A stretch of DNA of 64,000 nt from JAYVFR01 sp043772945 (GCA_043772945.1 JAYVFR010000012.1:27187-91186), one strand, 5' to 3'. Shown: positions 8,682 to 18,243, counted from the first letter of the stretch. The notes: generated from the sequence alone by a model not told the origin. Program-made: numbers and translations.

Positions 8682-11600
8682 ATGTCTAACGAATCAGTTT
8701 TTAGCGGTTTTACCAATCTATACTCACTATCCAAAACCCTCAAATTTGAACTCAAACCAACAGAAATGACCAAGGCTCATCTAAATTTTGACAAAGATAA
8801 GCTTAGGGCGGAGCATTACAAAAACATCAAGGTACTTTTTGATCAACTTCATCGCCAATTTATAGATCAAGGTTTGCAACTTTATGCAGAATCAAACAGC
8901 AATTACAATGAGTTTTTTAGAGTTTATAAGGAATTTCTGACTGCGAGAAAAAACAACAAAAAAATTGATGGTAAATTCGATACTAATAAAAAAACGCAAT
9001 TTGAAAATGTTCAAAAAGAATTTGAAGCTATAAAATTGTTACTTAGAAAAAGAATTGTAGAAAGTTTTAATCTTTGTGGTGAAAATTTTAAATTCGAAAT
9101 CAATAGTAAATTAATAGAGAACGACCCTATAAAATATAAAAAAGATGCCAAAGGTAAAATCTCAAAAGGTTTAAATGACTCTGGGATAGAGGTTTTAACA
9201 GAAGCGGGAATATTAGAAGTGCTAAAGTTACTAGTAAGTGAGGAGGAGTTGACCATCAAAGACAAAACTAAAGAAGAAATAATCAAAGGAATAGAATTTT
9301 TTGATGGATTCTTCACGTATTTTGGACCATTTAATACAACTCGTGAAAATTTGTACAAAAGTGATGGTACAGCAACTGCTATCGCCACTAGAGTAATAGA
9401 TGAGAATCTCGTTAGGTTTTGTGATAATATAATCACTGTTAACACTGAAATCAAGCTCAAAGATGACCATAAAGTGGCTCCCACCACCCTTGACATAGAA
9501 TACAACAAAAATATTTTTAATCTTAATAGTTTTAATGATTTTGTTACTCAAGGTGGAATAAGCTTGTACAATGGAGGGGCAAAAGGTGATCAAAACCTAG
9601 GACAGTTTAACACTAGTTTTAGTAAATATATTCAAGATAATTTTCATCAGAACAAAAAACTCGTTACCAAAAACCTCTATAAAATAATGCTGTCCGAGAA
9701 AGTTTCACCTTTTGTGGAAGAAACCCAAGAGAGTTGTATAGAAATAATGAAAACAGTTGATCAGCTACAAAATGAATATTTAGAGAAAATTCAAGTTAAT
9801 TACCAGATGATTTGGGATAATCAAAATAATGAAGATTTTTTATCCAAAGTTTTTATCAAAAAAGAGAATTTGGCTAGTTTCTCCAGCCAGTTTTTTGGAA
9901 GTTGGTACATTTTGGAAAAAGCAATAGCGTTTGTTGGGGCAGGAAATATTAAAATTGAAAAAGGTGATCAAAAAGTCAAACTTGAACCATTTATAACCTT
10001 AAGTTCAATCAAACTTGCCTTAGAAGCTCTTGCGAGTGGTGTGGATTTTGACATCAAAACCAAAACCAAAAGTAAATCCAAGTCTAAAAAACAAAACCAA
10101 AACCTAGACAACTTATTTGAAACCAAAACAGTAGAACTGAAAGGTTATGAGGCAGGAGAAATATTCAAAGACAGTTTGATAAGCAAAAACCAAAAATCTA
10201 GTAGAGAGCTGTGGGATATATTTCTACAAGTCTGGCAAAAAGATTTTGAAAAACAGATTGAGGAAAATCAAAAATACAGTAAAGTTGCAAGTGAATATTT
10301 GCTGAAACTAGATAAATATATAGCCCTTGAAGAAACCAAATTTGAATTAGAGGTTGAAGAAAAAGGTGAAAAAAAGATGATTGCACAAACTCAATCTAAT
10401 CTCGCCAAGCTGTGGCTTGATTCCTGTATGAATATTTGGCAAGGAATTAAAATGTTTGAAATTACTAAGAAAAATAAAAATAAATACAGTGATTATACAA
10501 TTGACGAAACTTTCTATGAGCTAGTGATTCCATTTGTAGATGATTATCAATTGTCTAAATTATATGACAAAATCCGCAACTTTAGTACTAAGAAAGCCTT
10601 TAGTACTAATAAGTTCAAGATTAATTTTGAAAATGCAAGTCTATTAGCTGGTTGGGATCTGAATAAGGAAGCTGACAATACTTCAGTAATTATAAAGAAT
10701 GGTAATAACTATGAATTGATCATAATAGATAAAAAGTCTAATAAGTTCTTTAACAAAGACAAAAATCCAGAACTTTATCAAGGCGGAGACATATTAAAAA
10801 TGGAATATAAATTATTGACTGAAGTTTCAAAGTCAATCCCCAAATGTAGCACACAAATAAAAGATGTCATAAGTCATTTCAAAAATTCAGACAATAACTT
10901 TACGTTATTTAAAAAAGATAAGTTTTCAAAAGAATTAATTATCACTAAAGAAGAATTTGAACTAAATAACAAGATATATCAAAAATCTAATATCGGAATT
11001 TCATACATTAGAGATAAAGATGGTGATGTAGATGAAAAGCAATTTGTAAAAGTATTCCAAAAGGGTTTTGTAGATGCTGGTGGAAATATTGATTTATACA
11101 AAACAGGACTTATCAAATGGATAAATTTTTGTAAAAGATTCCTTGATAGCTATACAAGTTGCAATTATTTTGATTTTTCAAATTTAAAAGATGCTAAGGA
11201 GTACAATTCTTTGGATGAGTTTTATAAAGATGTAGATCTAAAATGCTATAAACTCAAGTGGGTAAGTGTGAACTCTGAAGTTATCAACAAAGCTGAAATA
11301 GAAGGCAAAATATTCCGCTTTCAAATTAAAAACAAAGATTGGAATCCAGAGTCAAAAGGCAAAAAAAACCTACAAACAATATTTTGGAATGAATTATTTA
11401 GTCCTGAAAACCTATCTAATCCCTGTTATAAGCTGAATGGAAAAGCCGAAATATTTCAACGACCAAAAACAGAATTATTAAAAAAAGAAAGAATAGTTAC
11501 CAAGAAGAATAAAATCTTATTACATGGGGGTGCCATTAATAAAAAAAGATTTACAGAAAATAAAACATTTTTACACATTCCGATTACCATTAATTTTGGA

Positions 11601-12812
11601 GCCAAAGAGATTACCAAATTTAATGATTATTTGACTGAAAATCTTGATCCTAAAAAACTAAACTATCTCGGAATAGACCGTGGAGAAAATCATTTATTAT
11701 ATTATTGTATAGTTAATACAAATGGAGAAATTGTTGTTAAAGATGGAAAGTCTTCGATGGGGAGTTTGAATTCTATTGATGGAAGTCCAGATTATGAGAT
11801 TTTACTTAACGAGAGAGCTGACAAGAAAAAAAATGCCCCAGACAAATGGGCAGCAATTGGTAATATCAAAGAACTAAAAGCAGGCTATCTCTCATTAGCA
11901 GTCGGTAAAATAATTCGCTTAGCCATTGAAAATAACGCTTTGATAGTATTAGAAAACCTTAACTACGGTTTCAAAAAATCTCGGACAATTAAGTTTGAAA
12001 AATCTGTTTATCAAAAATTTGAAGTAGCACTAGCAACTAAACTCCAGCATGTAGTTCTCAAGGAAAGAAAGTCAACTGAACTGGGTGGAGCATTGTTAGG
12101 GTTGCAACTTTGTCCAAAATTAGAAAAAATAGATCAGCTTGAAGGAAAAGAATGGGGAATTATCAAATATGTTGAAGCTAGTTACACCTCTAGAATCGAT
12201 CCGCTTACAGGTTGGCACAAGACTAAGTATTTCAAAACAGTTGAGGAAATTAAAAAAACTTTTAATCCAGATGAAAATAATTATATCAAAATTGGATGGG
12301 ATACAATTACAAAATGCTATACTTTTGATGACGGTTATGGTAAAGGACTAATCTACGCTCGTAAAGATTTAGTGCGAAATTATTATGATCCAAAAGAAAA
12401 AGACTTTGCACTCCGAACTAAGATTATTACTGGTCAAGAAATTCATGATAAATTAGATGAAATATTAGGAAAATTCAAAAATAATGGTGAGTTTAATCAA
12501 GTTGAGATGTGGGCTAATCTAAACGATGGTCAATGGAAAAGCTTGGCTTATCGTTTTGATCTGATTTGCAATATTCGTGTAAAACAAAAGAGTGAAGACC
12601 GAGAAAAAATTGATAGAATCCAAAGTCCAGTTTTATGCACCCCAAATAATTGTATTTTTCCAAACTCTAAAAAAGATTTTAACCCAGTTTTCTTTGATAC
12701 AGAGAACATTGAAGAATTACAACAACAACTAAACCTTATTTTACCGAGAGATGGAGATGCTAACGGAGCCTACAACATAGCCAAACGTGACTTGGAACTT
12801 GTAACCGAATAA
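8682..12812 (+). CDS. cas12a: Cas12a (Cpf1) crRNA-guided DNA endonuclease
   Basis: Start chosen at the ATG at 8682 (MSNESVFSG), because the family motif YSLSKTLKFELKP follows at once; the open frame further upstream is a hydrophobic run unlike Cas12a. This gives 1376 residues, somewhat above the usual 1200-1310. WED/PI landmarks FKINFENASLLAGWD and IPKCSTQ match AsCas12a and FnCas12a. The RuvC triad is present: D999 in LGIDRGENH, E1091 in VLENLNYGF and the Asp of DGDANGAYNI (1357/1359); the Nuc-domain Arg is R1299 in NIRVKQK. Oddities: a Lys/Ser-rich low-complexity stretch near residues 456-475, a short processing segment without the usual His, and a C-terminus that stops about 8 residues after RuvC-III. 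It is divergent from the adaptation genes. Confidence 0.96.
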   Translation: MSNESVFSGFTNLYSLSKTLKFELKPTEMTKAHLNFDKDKLRAEHYKNIKVLFDQLHRQFIDQGLQLYAESNSNYNEFFRVYKEFLTARKNNKKIDGKFDTNKKTQFENVQKEFEAIKLLLRKRIVESFNLCGENFKFEINSKLIENDPIKYKKDAKGKISKGLNDSGIEVLTEAGILEVLKLLVSEEELTIKDKTKEEIIKGIEFFDGFFTYFGPFNTTRENLYKSDGTATAIATRVIDENLVRFCDNIITVNTEIKLKDDHKVAPTTLDIEYNKNIFNLNSFNDFVTQGGISLYNGGAKGDQNLGQFNTSFSKYIQDNFHQNKKLVTKNLYKIMLSEKVSPFVEETQESCIEIMKTVDQLQNEYLEKIQVNYQMIWDNQNNEDFLSKVFIKKENLASFSSQFFGSWYILEKAIAFVGAGNIKIEKGDQKVKLEPFITLSSIKLALEALASGVDFDIKTKTKSKSKSKKQNQNLDNLFETKTVELKGYEAGEIFKDSLISKNQKSSRELWDIFLQVWQKDFEKQIEENQKYSKVASEYLLKLDKYIALEETKFELEVEEKGEKKMIAQTQSNLAKLWLDSCMNIWQGIKMFEITKKNKNKYSDYTIDETFYELVIPFVDDYQLSKLYDKIRNFSTKKAFSTNKFKINFENASLLAGWDLNKEADNTSVIIKNGNNYELIIIDKKSNKFFNKDKNPELYQGGDILKMEYKLLTEVSKSIPKCSTQIKDVISHFKNSDNNFTLFKKDKFSKELIITKEEFELNNKIYQKSNIGISYIRDKDGDVDEKQFVKVFQKGFVDAGGNIDLYKTGLIKWINFCKRFLDSYTSCNYFDFSNLKDAKEYNSLDEFYKDVDLKCYKLKWVSVNSEVINKAEIEGKIFRFQIKNKDWNPESKGKKNLQTIFWNELFSPENLSNPCYKLNGKAEIFQRPKTELLKKERIVTKKNKILLHGGAINKKRFTENKTFLHIPITINFGAKEITKFNDYLTENLDPKKLNYLGIDRGENHLLYYCIVNTNGEIVVKDGKSSMGSLNSIDGSPDYEILLNERADKKKNAPDKWAAIGNIKELKAGYLSLAVGKIIRLAIENNALIVLENLNYGFKKSRTIKFEKSVYQKFEVALATKLQHVVLKERKSTELGGALLGLQLCPKLEKIDQLEGKEWGIIKYVEASYTSRIDPLTGWHKTKYFKTVEEIKKTFNPDENNYIKIGWDTITKCYTFDDGYGKGLIYARKDLVRNYYDPKEKDFALRTKIITGQEIHDKLDEILGKFKNNGEFNQVEMWANLNDGQWKSLAYRFDLICNIRVKQKSEDREKIDRIQSPVLCTPNNCIFPNSKKDFNPVFFDTENIEELQQQLNLILPRDGDANGAYNIAKRDLELVTE

Positions 12813-12868
12813 GTTTATTGCAAACATCTTCCTAGACAAATTATAATTAATCAATTGACTTTAAGTTA

Positions 12869-14344
12869 ATGTCTGAGTCTGTTCGCAACGTTTTAGTTAT
12901 TTTTGTTTTATTTTTAGCCTATTCAATTTTTTCAAACCCTCAAATGTACATCAGTTTGAGCCGAAAACGCTTTATTTCCTATAAATTCTTTAACCTTAGA
13001 TTAAGAAATTTTAGCTACGAAAAACCCCGACATTTGAATAAAGTTTTCATTTTAATACCAATATTAAGAGAAGTATTTCAAATTACTTTTCGGTCACAAA
13101 ACATTCGCAAATTTCTAAAATCACTAACCAATAACAACAGTCTTCAATATGAATCAATCTACACCAGAATTGTTAAACAAAGATTTAATCCCAAATACCC
13201 ATATTTAACTAGTGGCGATCATTTCTCATCTTTTTACCCTAGGAATTTAGGTTTGTTTTATAGTCAGGCTCTAATTCCTGAAAATACGCTAAATTTATTA
13301 GACTACCAAAATCGCTTAACAACTTATCTAAATTCTCTGCACTTTTGTTTAGAATTCTTTGAAAATCAAAAAATAACTACAACTATTGTCCCAATTTTTC
13401 GCTCTATTTTTTACTCAGCTAATATATACAGAGAACCAAGTGATAGTTTATTAAGCATCATGCTAAGCCTTGATAGACTCATCAACCCCAGAGGCTACAA
13501 TTATCAAACACCAGATGTTCAATATCAATCGTCTCAAGATCAAGCAAGTAAATTTGGATTAGAATTATTAGAGGAATATAAATTAGATTTATACGCCAAA
13601 ATCTTAGATTTGTTAGCTAAAATTAACTTAAATGAAAGCTTATTTGATAAAAAATACTCATTTTCTGGGATTCGTGATGGAATAATACGATATCAGTGTT
13701 TTTATGATAATATATGCCTTTGGAAAACTCTAAAACTAGCTATAAAATTAGAAATTATTTCAACCAACGAATTAGAAGAGTTTGAAACACTCTCATCAAT
13801 TAGTAAAAATATAAGGAAGAAATTTATCAATCTAATAATTTATGACACAGATAAAAAAGATTTGTCTGCTGATTTTTTAATCGCTTACTCAGTAGGATTC
13901 TTAAAAACTGGTAATCAGGATGAAGCTAAAATTTTATTAGCCACAATTAAAGAATTTGATAAAAATAAACTAATTCACCCTTTGGGAATTCAATACTCAA
14001 ATATAAACTCCCCGCAAACCCAGTGGCTTGTTAAATTAATCTGCCCAAGCTACATGGGTAAAAGTATTTGGAGTCATTGGTCGGTTGAACTAGGAATGCT
14101 CTGTTTAGATTTAGTTCGTGATAAAAATACTAATCAAATTAGCAATGATGATATAAATTACCTATTAGAAATAGTTAAAAATATCACTAAAAATACAGAC
14201 AAAAAAATTCTCCAGTATCAAGGCTATCCAGAACTTTATAATTCACAAGGTAAAATTTTTAGTAATTTGTTTTATTCTAGTATTCTACAAACAGGTTGGA
14301 TTGTAAATTACAACTGGCTTAAAATTAATCTCAAAAAGCTTTGA
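12869..14344 (+). CDS. Membrane-anchored protein of unknown function, possibly an (alpha/alpha)6-barrel glycosidase relative
   Basis: I do not firmly recognise this 491-residue protein. It has an N-terminal hydrophobic anchor (about 7-22) and then a long helical domain with aromatic-rich segments such as YPRNLGLFYSQAL, SGIRDGIIRYQCFYDN and YQGYPELYNSQGKIFS. The last resembles the YPE-containing end of six-hairpin glycosidases (amylo-1,6-glucosidase or GH15-like), so an extracytoplasmic glycan role is possible but unproven. It starts 56 nt after cas12a on the same strand with no terminator visible between, so it may share the cas12a transcript. It ends with TGA, an uncommon stop here. A tRNA-Leu follows 49 nt downstream. 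Confidence 0.6.
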   Translation: MSESVRNVLVIFVLFLAYSIFSNPQMYISLSRKRFISYKFFNLRLRNFSYEKPRHLNKVFILIPILREVFQITFRSQNIRKFLKSLTNNNSLQYESIYTRIVKQRFNPKYPYLTSGDHFSSFYPRNLGLFYSQALIPENTLNLLDYQNRLTTYLNSLHFCLEFFENQKITTTIVPIFRSIFYSANIYREPSDSLLSIMLSLDRLINPRGYNYQTPDVQYQSSQDQASKFGLELLEEYKLDLYAKILDLLAKINLNESLFDKKYSFSGIRDGIIRYQCFYDNICLWKTLKLAIKLEIISTNELEEFETLSSISKNIRKKFINLIIYDTDKKDLSADFLIAYSVGFLKTGNQDEAKILLATIKEFDKNKLIHPLGIQYSNINSPQTQWLVKLICPSYMGKSIWSHWSVELGMLCLDLVRDKNTNQISNDDINYLLEIVKNITKNTDKKILQYQGYPELYNSQGKIFSNLFYSSILQTGWIVNYNWLKINLKKL

Positions 14345-14393
14345 TCGTATTTCCTTGACAAAGAGTTGTTTTTAAATTGAATTGTTATCACTC

Positions 14394-14479
14394 GCTCGGG
14401 TGGTGGAATGGTAGACACGAGGGACTTAAAATCCCTTTTTAGCAATGAAGTGTGGGTTCAAGTCCCATCCCGAGCACCA
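14394..14479 (+). tRNA. tRNA-Leu (UAA)
   Basis: An acceptor stem GCTCGGG/CCCGAGC closes a cloverleaf with a variable arm longer than usual, as in class II tRNAs. The anticodon loop CTTAAAA gives UAA. The CCA end is encoded (14477-14479). Confidence 0.95.
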
Positions 14480-14531
14480 GAAGTTTGACAAAAAATTAGA
14501 TTAATTCTATTACTTTGTAAGTAAGAAATAC

Positions 14532-14605
14532 GGGCTCTTAGTTTAGCGGTAAAATATCTCCCTTGCACGGAGGAGTGGAGGGTTCAATTCCCTCAGAGTC
14601 CACCA
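14532..14605 (+). tRNA. tRNA-Ala (UGC)
   Basis: Acceptor arms GGGCTCT and AGAGTCC (one G-T pair), anticodon stem CTCC/GGAG with loop CTTGCAC, giving UGC. The T-arm GGAGGGTTCAATTCCCTC is complete and CCA is encoded at 14603-14605. The D-arm is short. It follows tRNA-Leu by 52 nt and probably shares its transcript. Confidence 0.93.
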
Positions 14606-14735
14606 AAAGTTGTCCTTAAAAATATTTCTTTTTAAAAAATCCTAGAGTCCACCAAATAAATTCAGCAATGGTTTTTATTAAACAAAAATCGTACTAAAAA
14701 TTAAATTAAAACATTAAAAACAAAAAAGCTCTAGA

Positions 14736-15038
14736 CTATTTCTTTGGATTATTTATTTCGTCTAATTGACCAATTTTTTTCAAACCCTGGCTATCAACTT
14801 TAATATAGTCAGAATTTTGCATGCGTTTCTGACTTTCTTGTTTAATTAGACTCAGAGTTTTATTTTTTAAGCTCTCTTCCTGTATTTGCTCTTTTTTGAT
14901 GTCTTTTTCAAGATTATTGAGATCTTGTTTGATAGATTGACTTTGGCTTATGTAGTTAATAATTAACAAAAAATTAGTTAACATAATAATTAAAACACAA
15001 ACCAAACGAAAACCGTGAGCTTTAGACCAATTCGTCAT
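14736..15038 (-). CDS. FtsL/DivIC-like septum protein (small TM plus coiled coil)
   Basis: A 100-residue bitopic protein: short basic N-terminus, one membrane helix (about 12-30) and a long charged helix (about 31-75) with coiled-coil character. That is the layout of FtsL, FtsB and DivIC, which scaffold the divisome. The sequence itself is too divergent to name the family firmly. Its start overlaps the 3' end of sod by 17 nt, so the two genes are translationally close and cotranscribed. Confidence 0.6.
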   Translation of the reverse strand: MTNWSKAHGFRLVCVLIIMLTNFLLIINYISQSQSIKQDLNNLEKDIKKEQIQEESLKNKTLSLIKQESQKRMQNSDYIKVDSQGLKKIGQLDEINNPKK

Positions 15039-15639
15039 ACTTTTGGCCTACTTTCTTCCAATTAATTATCTCAAAGAAATTAGCGATATAATCAGCTCTT
15101 TTATTCTGATAATTTAAGTAATAAGCATGTTCCCATACATCCATTGTCATCAGTGGTTTGACGTCTAAATTTTTTGTTAAAGGAGATTCAGCATTTCCAG
15201 TTTTAACAATACTTAACTCACCAACTGAATCAACACATAACCAAACCCAACCAGATCCGAATTGAGTTAAACCAGCCTCAGTCCAAAGTTTTTGAAAGGC
15301 TTCGTAACTGCCAAATTTGTCGAGGGCTTTATTAAAATTCTCACTTTCACTTAATTCAACTTTATTCTTTGGAGCAATCATTTCCCAATATAAGTTATGA
15401 TTGTAAACTTGACCTCCATTATTCATAACAGCAACTCGAATTTCAGCTGGAACTTTATCTAGATTCTGTAACAACTCCTCCAAATTCATACAGCTTAACT
15501 CAGGATAACTAGTAAGTAATTCATTTAGTTTATTTAAATAAGTTGCGTGATGTTTGGAATAGTGAATTTCGACAGTTTTAGCGTCAATTACTGGCTCTAA
15601 TTGATTGTATTCAAAATTTAATTTAGGTAATATATACAT
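15022..15639 (-). CDS. sod: Fe/Mn superoxide dismutase
   Basis: The 205-residue enzyme has all four metal ligands of the Fe/Mn family in context: His in HYSKHHATYL (about 26-31), His in YNHNLYW (about 79-85), and Asp and His in DVWEHAYY (about 166-173). GSGWVWL and the N-terminal LPKLNFEYNQLEP are typical. It converts superoxide to peroxide and oxygen in the cytoplasm. Fe versus Mn use cannot be settled by reading. Its presence suggests exposure to oxygen. Confidence 0.95.
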   Translation of the reverse strand: MYILPKLNFEYNQLEPVIDAKTVEIHYSKHHATYLNKLNELLTSYPELSCMNLEELLQNLDKVPAEIRVAVMNNGGQVYNHNLYWEMIAPKNKVELSESENFNKALDKFGSYEAFQKLWTEAGLTQFGSGWVWLCVDSVGELSIVKTGNAESPLTKNLDVKPLMTMDVWEHAYYLNYQNKRADYIANFFEIINWKKVGQKYDELV

Positions 15640-15678
15640 ATTCGATTACAATAATCTCATCTATAAATCTAGTCAAGC

Positions 15679-16299
15679 CTAGCCCATTCCATTTCCGTAT
15701 GTTTGTAAATCAATCAAGGCTGAATCAAGAATTTGCTTACTGATCTTGGCGTATTCCAAAAGAATTTTAAGAGTGTAATCTACTCTTTGCTTAATGTAAT
15801 AATCTGTTTTGTTCTCTAAGTTTAGAATATGGTCATTCAAAATTGACTCACACTCACGAATAATTAGTTGATCAGGAATATAATTAACAAAGGTATTTTT
15901 GTAGCTGCTGGATCGCAAATCACTAATAACGAAAGCGCCTCCTCGTGCAGACGAAACCCCAACCAAAAGAGCAGATTTATGAGCTAAAGGTTTAGCTTTA
16001 GAAGAACAATACAAAAAGAAATTTTTGAGAACTGGAGTTGCCATCCCACCGTACTCAGGAGAAACAAAAATAAAACCATCTGATTCAGTAAGCTTTTTTT
16101 CAATAGAGTTCCACATTTCTAATATTTGAGAATTTTTTAAAGCTTCAAAATTAAAAAAGGGTAAATTGAAAGCCTGCAAATCAATCACATTAGTAACAAT
16201 TTCAGAATTAATTTGTTTAAGGTTTTGATCCAGATAATTTGCAATTTTAAGAGACTGAGATAGCGGTCTATGACTTGCGGTAATAATTGAGATTTGCAT
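15679..16299 (-). CDS. NADPH-dependent FMN reductase (flavodoxin fold)
   Basis: A 206-residue flavodoxin-like protein. The N-terminal ISIITASHRPLSQSLKIA forms the phosphate-binding loop for FMN, and FVSPEYGGMATPVLKNF (about 79-95) is the conserved P-E-Y-x-G flavin segment of the NADPH-dependent FMN reductase family. It likely reduces quinones, azo compounds or free flavin at NAD(P)H expense. It follows gapA on the minus strand and precedes sod, suggesting a redox-protective group, though a single operon is not proven. Confidence 0.85.
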   Translation of the reverse strand: MQISIITASHRPLSQSLKIANYLDQNLKQINSEIVTNVIDLQAFNLPFFNFEALKNSQILEMWNSIEKKLTESDGFIFVSPEYGGMATPVLKNFFLYCSSKAKPLAHKSALLVGVSSARGGAFVISDLRSSSYKNTFVNYIPDQLIIRECESILNDHILNLENKTDYYIKQRVDYTLKILLEYAKISKQILDSALIDLQTYGNGMG

Positions 16300-16430
16300 A
16301 CAAGCTCAAAGAAAACAAACTTTACTAAAAAAAGCAAATACGAAAAAAACCCCAAACAATAAATGCTCAGGGTAAAAACTTCGTGTTTAAATCTCACAAC
16401 CTATACGGATAAAATATCCTACACCCACCT

Positions 16431-17498
16431 CTAGGCTGTCAAGACTCTTGCTTTTTGGATCATTAATTCAGCTAAACGGTTAGAATAACCCCACTCATTA
16501 TCATACCAGAGAGTAATTTCGGCTTTATTACCAAGAACTTTAGTCAAACTAGAATCAACTAAGCAAGAGTGTGAATTACCAATTACATCTCCTGACACAT
16601 ATTCATCTTCTCCATACTCAAGCACGTCTTTCATCGTACTATTTGCAATTTTTTTTAAAGCATTATTCACCTCTTCTACACTAATAGGACGACCAAAATC
16701 AGCAACTACATAAACCATAGAGCCTGTTACAACAGGAACCCTCAATGCACTTAGACTTACCTTACCTTTCAAATTAGGTAATACTAATTCTACTGCTTTG
16801 GCAGCTCCAGTTTTTGAAGGAATACCATTAACCGCAGCGGCTCGTCCATCTCTCCACTCTTTCTGACTTGGACCGTCTTGTAATAATTGAGTAGCAGTAT
16901 AAGCGTGAATTGTAATAGCATTGGCTTGAACTAAATTTAATTCATCAGCCAAAACTTTCAAAGCTGGAGCGATACAATTAGTAGTACAAGAAGCGTTTGA
17001 AATAATTTGCTCATTTTTAAACCTATCGTTTGCAATGTAACTTGAAGCTTCTAATTCAGTTTGATTAATAGTTGGGATATTCACACCTTGAACAACTGTT
17101 AAAATATCAGCATCTTTAGCAGGGGCTGATAATAACACAGCTTTCGCACCGCCTTTCAAATGAAGTGAAGCAAGCTCCCGTGTTAAAAACCTTCCTGTAC
17201 ACTCAAGCACTACATCTACACCTAATTGACCCCATGGTAATAAACTTGGATCCTTTTCAGCCAATACCTTGATTCTATCACCATTAATCAATAAATCAGT
17301 CCCTTCCACTGTAACTTCCCCTTGAAACTGCCGATAAGTTGAGTCGTATTTAAACAAATAAGCCAGATTAGAAGCGTCAGTTAGATCGTTTACTGCTACG
17401 ATATCAACCTGATCAGCAAATTTAGCAAGTAATATGCGAGTTGTAAGGCGACCAATGCGACCGAAACCATTAATGCCTAGACGAATTTTTGATGACAT
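16431..17498 (-). CDS. gap: Glyceraldehyde-3-phosphate dehydrogenase, type I
   Basis: 355 residues. The NAD-binding start RLGINGFGRIGR, the catalytic SNASCTTNCIAP with its active-site Cys, the His of ITIHAYTATQ and the C-terminal WYDNEWGYSNR are all present. It oxidises glyceraldehyde-3-phosphate to 1,3-bisphosphoglycerate and makes NADH. A glycolytic lower half is commonly kept in reduced CPR genomes, consistent with a fermentative or scavenging life. It is the best-conserved metabolic enzyme in the window. Confidence 0.96.
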   Translation of the reverse strand: MSSKIRLGINGFGRIGRLTTRILLAKFADQVDIVAVNDLTDASNLAYLFKYDSTYRQFQGEVTVEGTDLLINGDRIKVLAEKDPSLLPWGQLGVDVVLECTGRFLTRELASLHLKGGAKAVLLSAPAKDADILTVVQGVNIPTINQTELEASSYIANDRFKNEQIISNASCTTNCIAPALKVLADELNLVQANAITIHAYTATQLLQDGPSQKEWRDGRAAAVNGIPSKTGAAKAVELVLPNLKGKVSLSALRVPVVTGSMVYVVADFGRPISVEEVNNALKKIANSTMKDVLEYGEDEYVSGDVIGNSHSCLVDSSLTKVLGNKAEITLWYDNEWGYSNRLAELMIQKARVLTA

Positions 17499-17542
17499 AG
17501 TAATAAGAGATAAAATAATTATAATAATGAATTAAGTATTCA

Positions 17543-17598
17543 CAAAAAAATACTCAATGAGCTAAACTAAATTTTTACAACTTGTCTAATCATTGAGT
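17543..17598 (-). terminator. Terminator-like hairpin after the 17639-18091 gene
   Basis: On the minus strand ACTCAATGA (17590-17598) pairs perfectly with TCATTGAGT (17552-17560) across a loop of about 29 nt, then a T-rich run follows. It lies between the upstream hypothetical gene and gap. Confidence 0.6.
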
Positions 17599-17638
17599 TT
17601 AAATTACCAAATCTCCTAACCTTAGTTGAGAAGTATTT

Positions 17639-18091
17639 TTAGATTGAATAATGTTTTCGAAGACCGCTTTCAATCATTTCATGTCCGTGTAGGTTTTTGT
17701 TAATTAAAACTACGTTTTCTTTTGGATGGTTGTTTAAAAAAACTTCTACAGCTTTTTCTAACGATTCTTTTGCCACATTTGAACTATAAAAAATAATTAA
17801 ATCTTGAAAAGCTAAAATTCTCTGTTGTCTGTAAAGTGTATTCAGAGTTTGAAACGTTAATTTTAAAATATGTTTATGAATTTCTAGTTTCCATTTTCCC
17901 TCATTCCCACCGACAATTTTACCACGACCTGTTGCAAACGTATTCCAATTTTCCTCCTCTTCTTGATGTGAGACAACCCTTTCATTATCGACAGCTTGGT
18001 TAAACAGTAACTTAGATTTCTCGAACTCGTAAATACTGCTTTCATTCTCTTGAATTGACACGACTATTGCACTAATTGTATTTTTTGACAT
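17639..18091 (-). CDS. Hypothetical protein, distantly like host-attachment/eRF1-type domains
   Basis: A 150-residue soluble protein without membrane segments. The order of a beta-rich start (ISAIVVSIQ), a gap with GRGKIVGG, a helix HKHILKLTFQTLNTLY, then FQDLIIFYSS and VVLINKNL resembles the alternating fold of the host-attachment/eRF1-like family. There is no motif strong enough to name it. It is transcribed alone, with a hairpin terminator after it. Confidence 0.5.
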   Translation of the reverse strand: MSKNTISAIVVSIQENESSIYEFEKSKLLFNQAVDNERVVSHQEEEENWNTFATGRGKIVGGNEGKWKLEIHKHILKLTFQTLNTLYRQQRILAFQDLIIFYSSNVAKESLEKAVEVFLNNHPKENVVLINKNLHGHEMIESGLRKHYSI

Positions 18092-18243
18092 ATTTGTTTT
18101 TTATATTAAATTATATATATTTGTATAGAGTCACAGCATACTGTGATTTTAAGTTTTTAACAATTAAAAAGTTGACCAGAAGATTTTTGTATAGTTTAGG
18201 TATATTTGTTCAAGTTTTTTATTTACAAAGGAGATTTTTGATC

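Noticed and set aside
9011..9593. Open frames antisense to cas12a
   Set aside because: They mirror the well-conserved Cas12a coding frame, have no start signals of their own and no recognisable domain.
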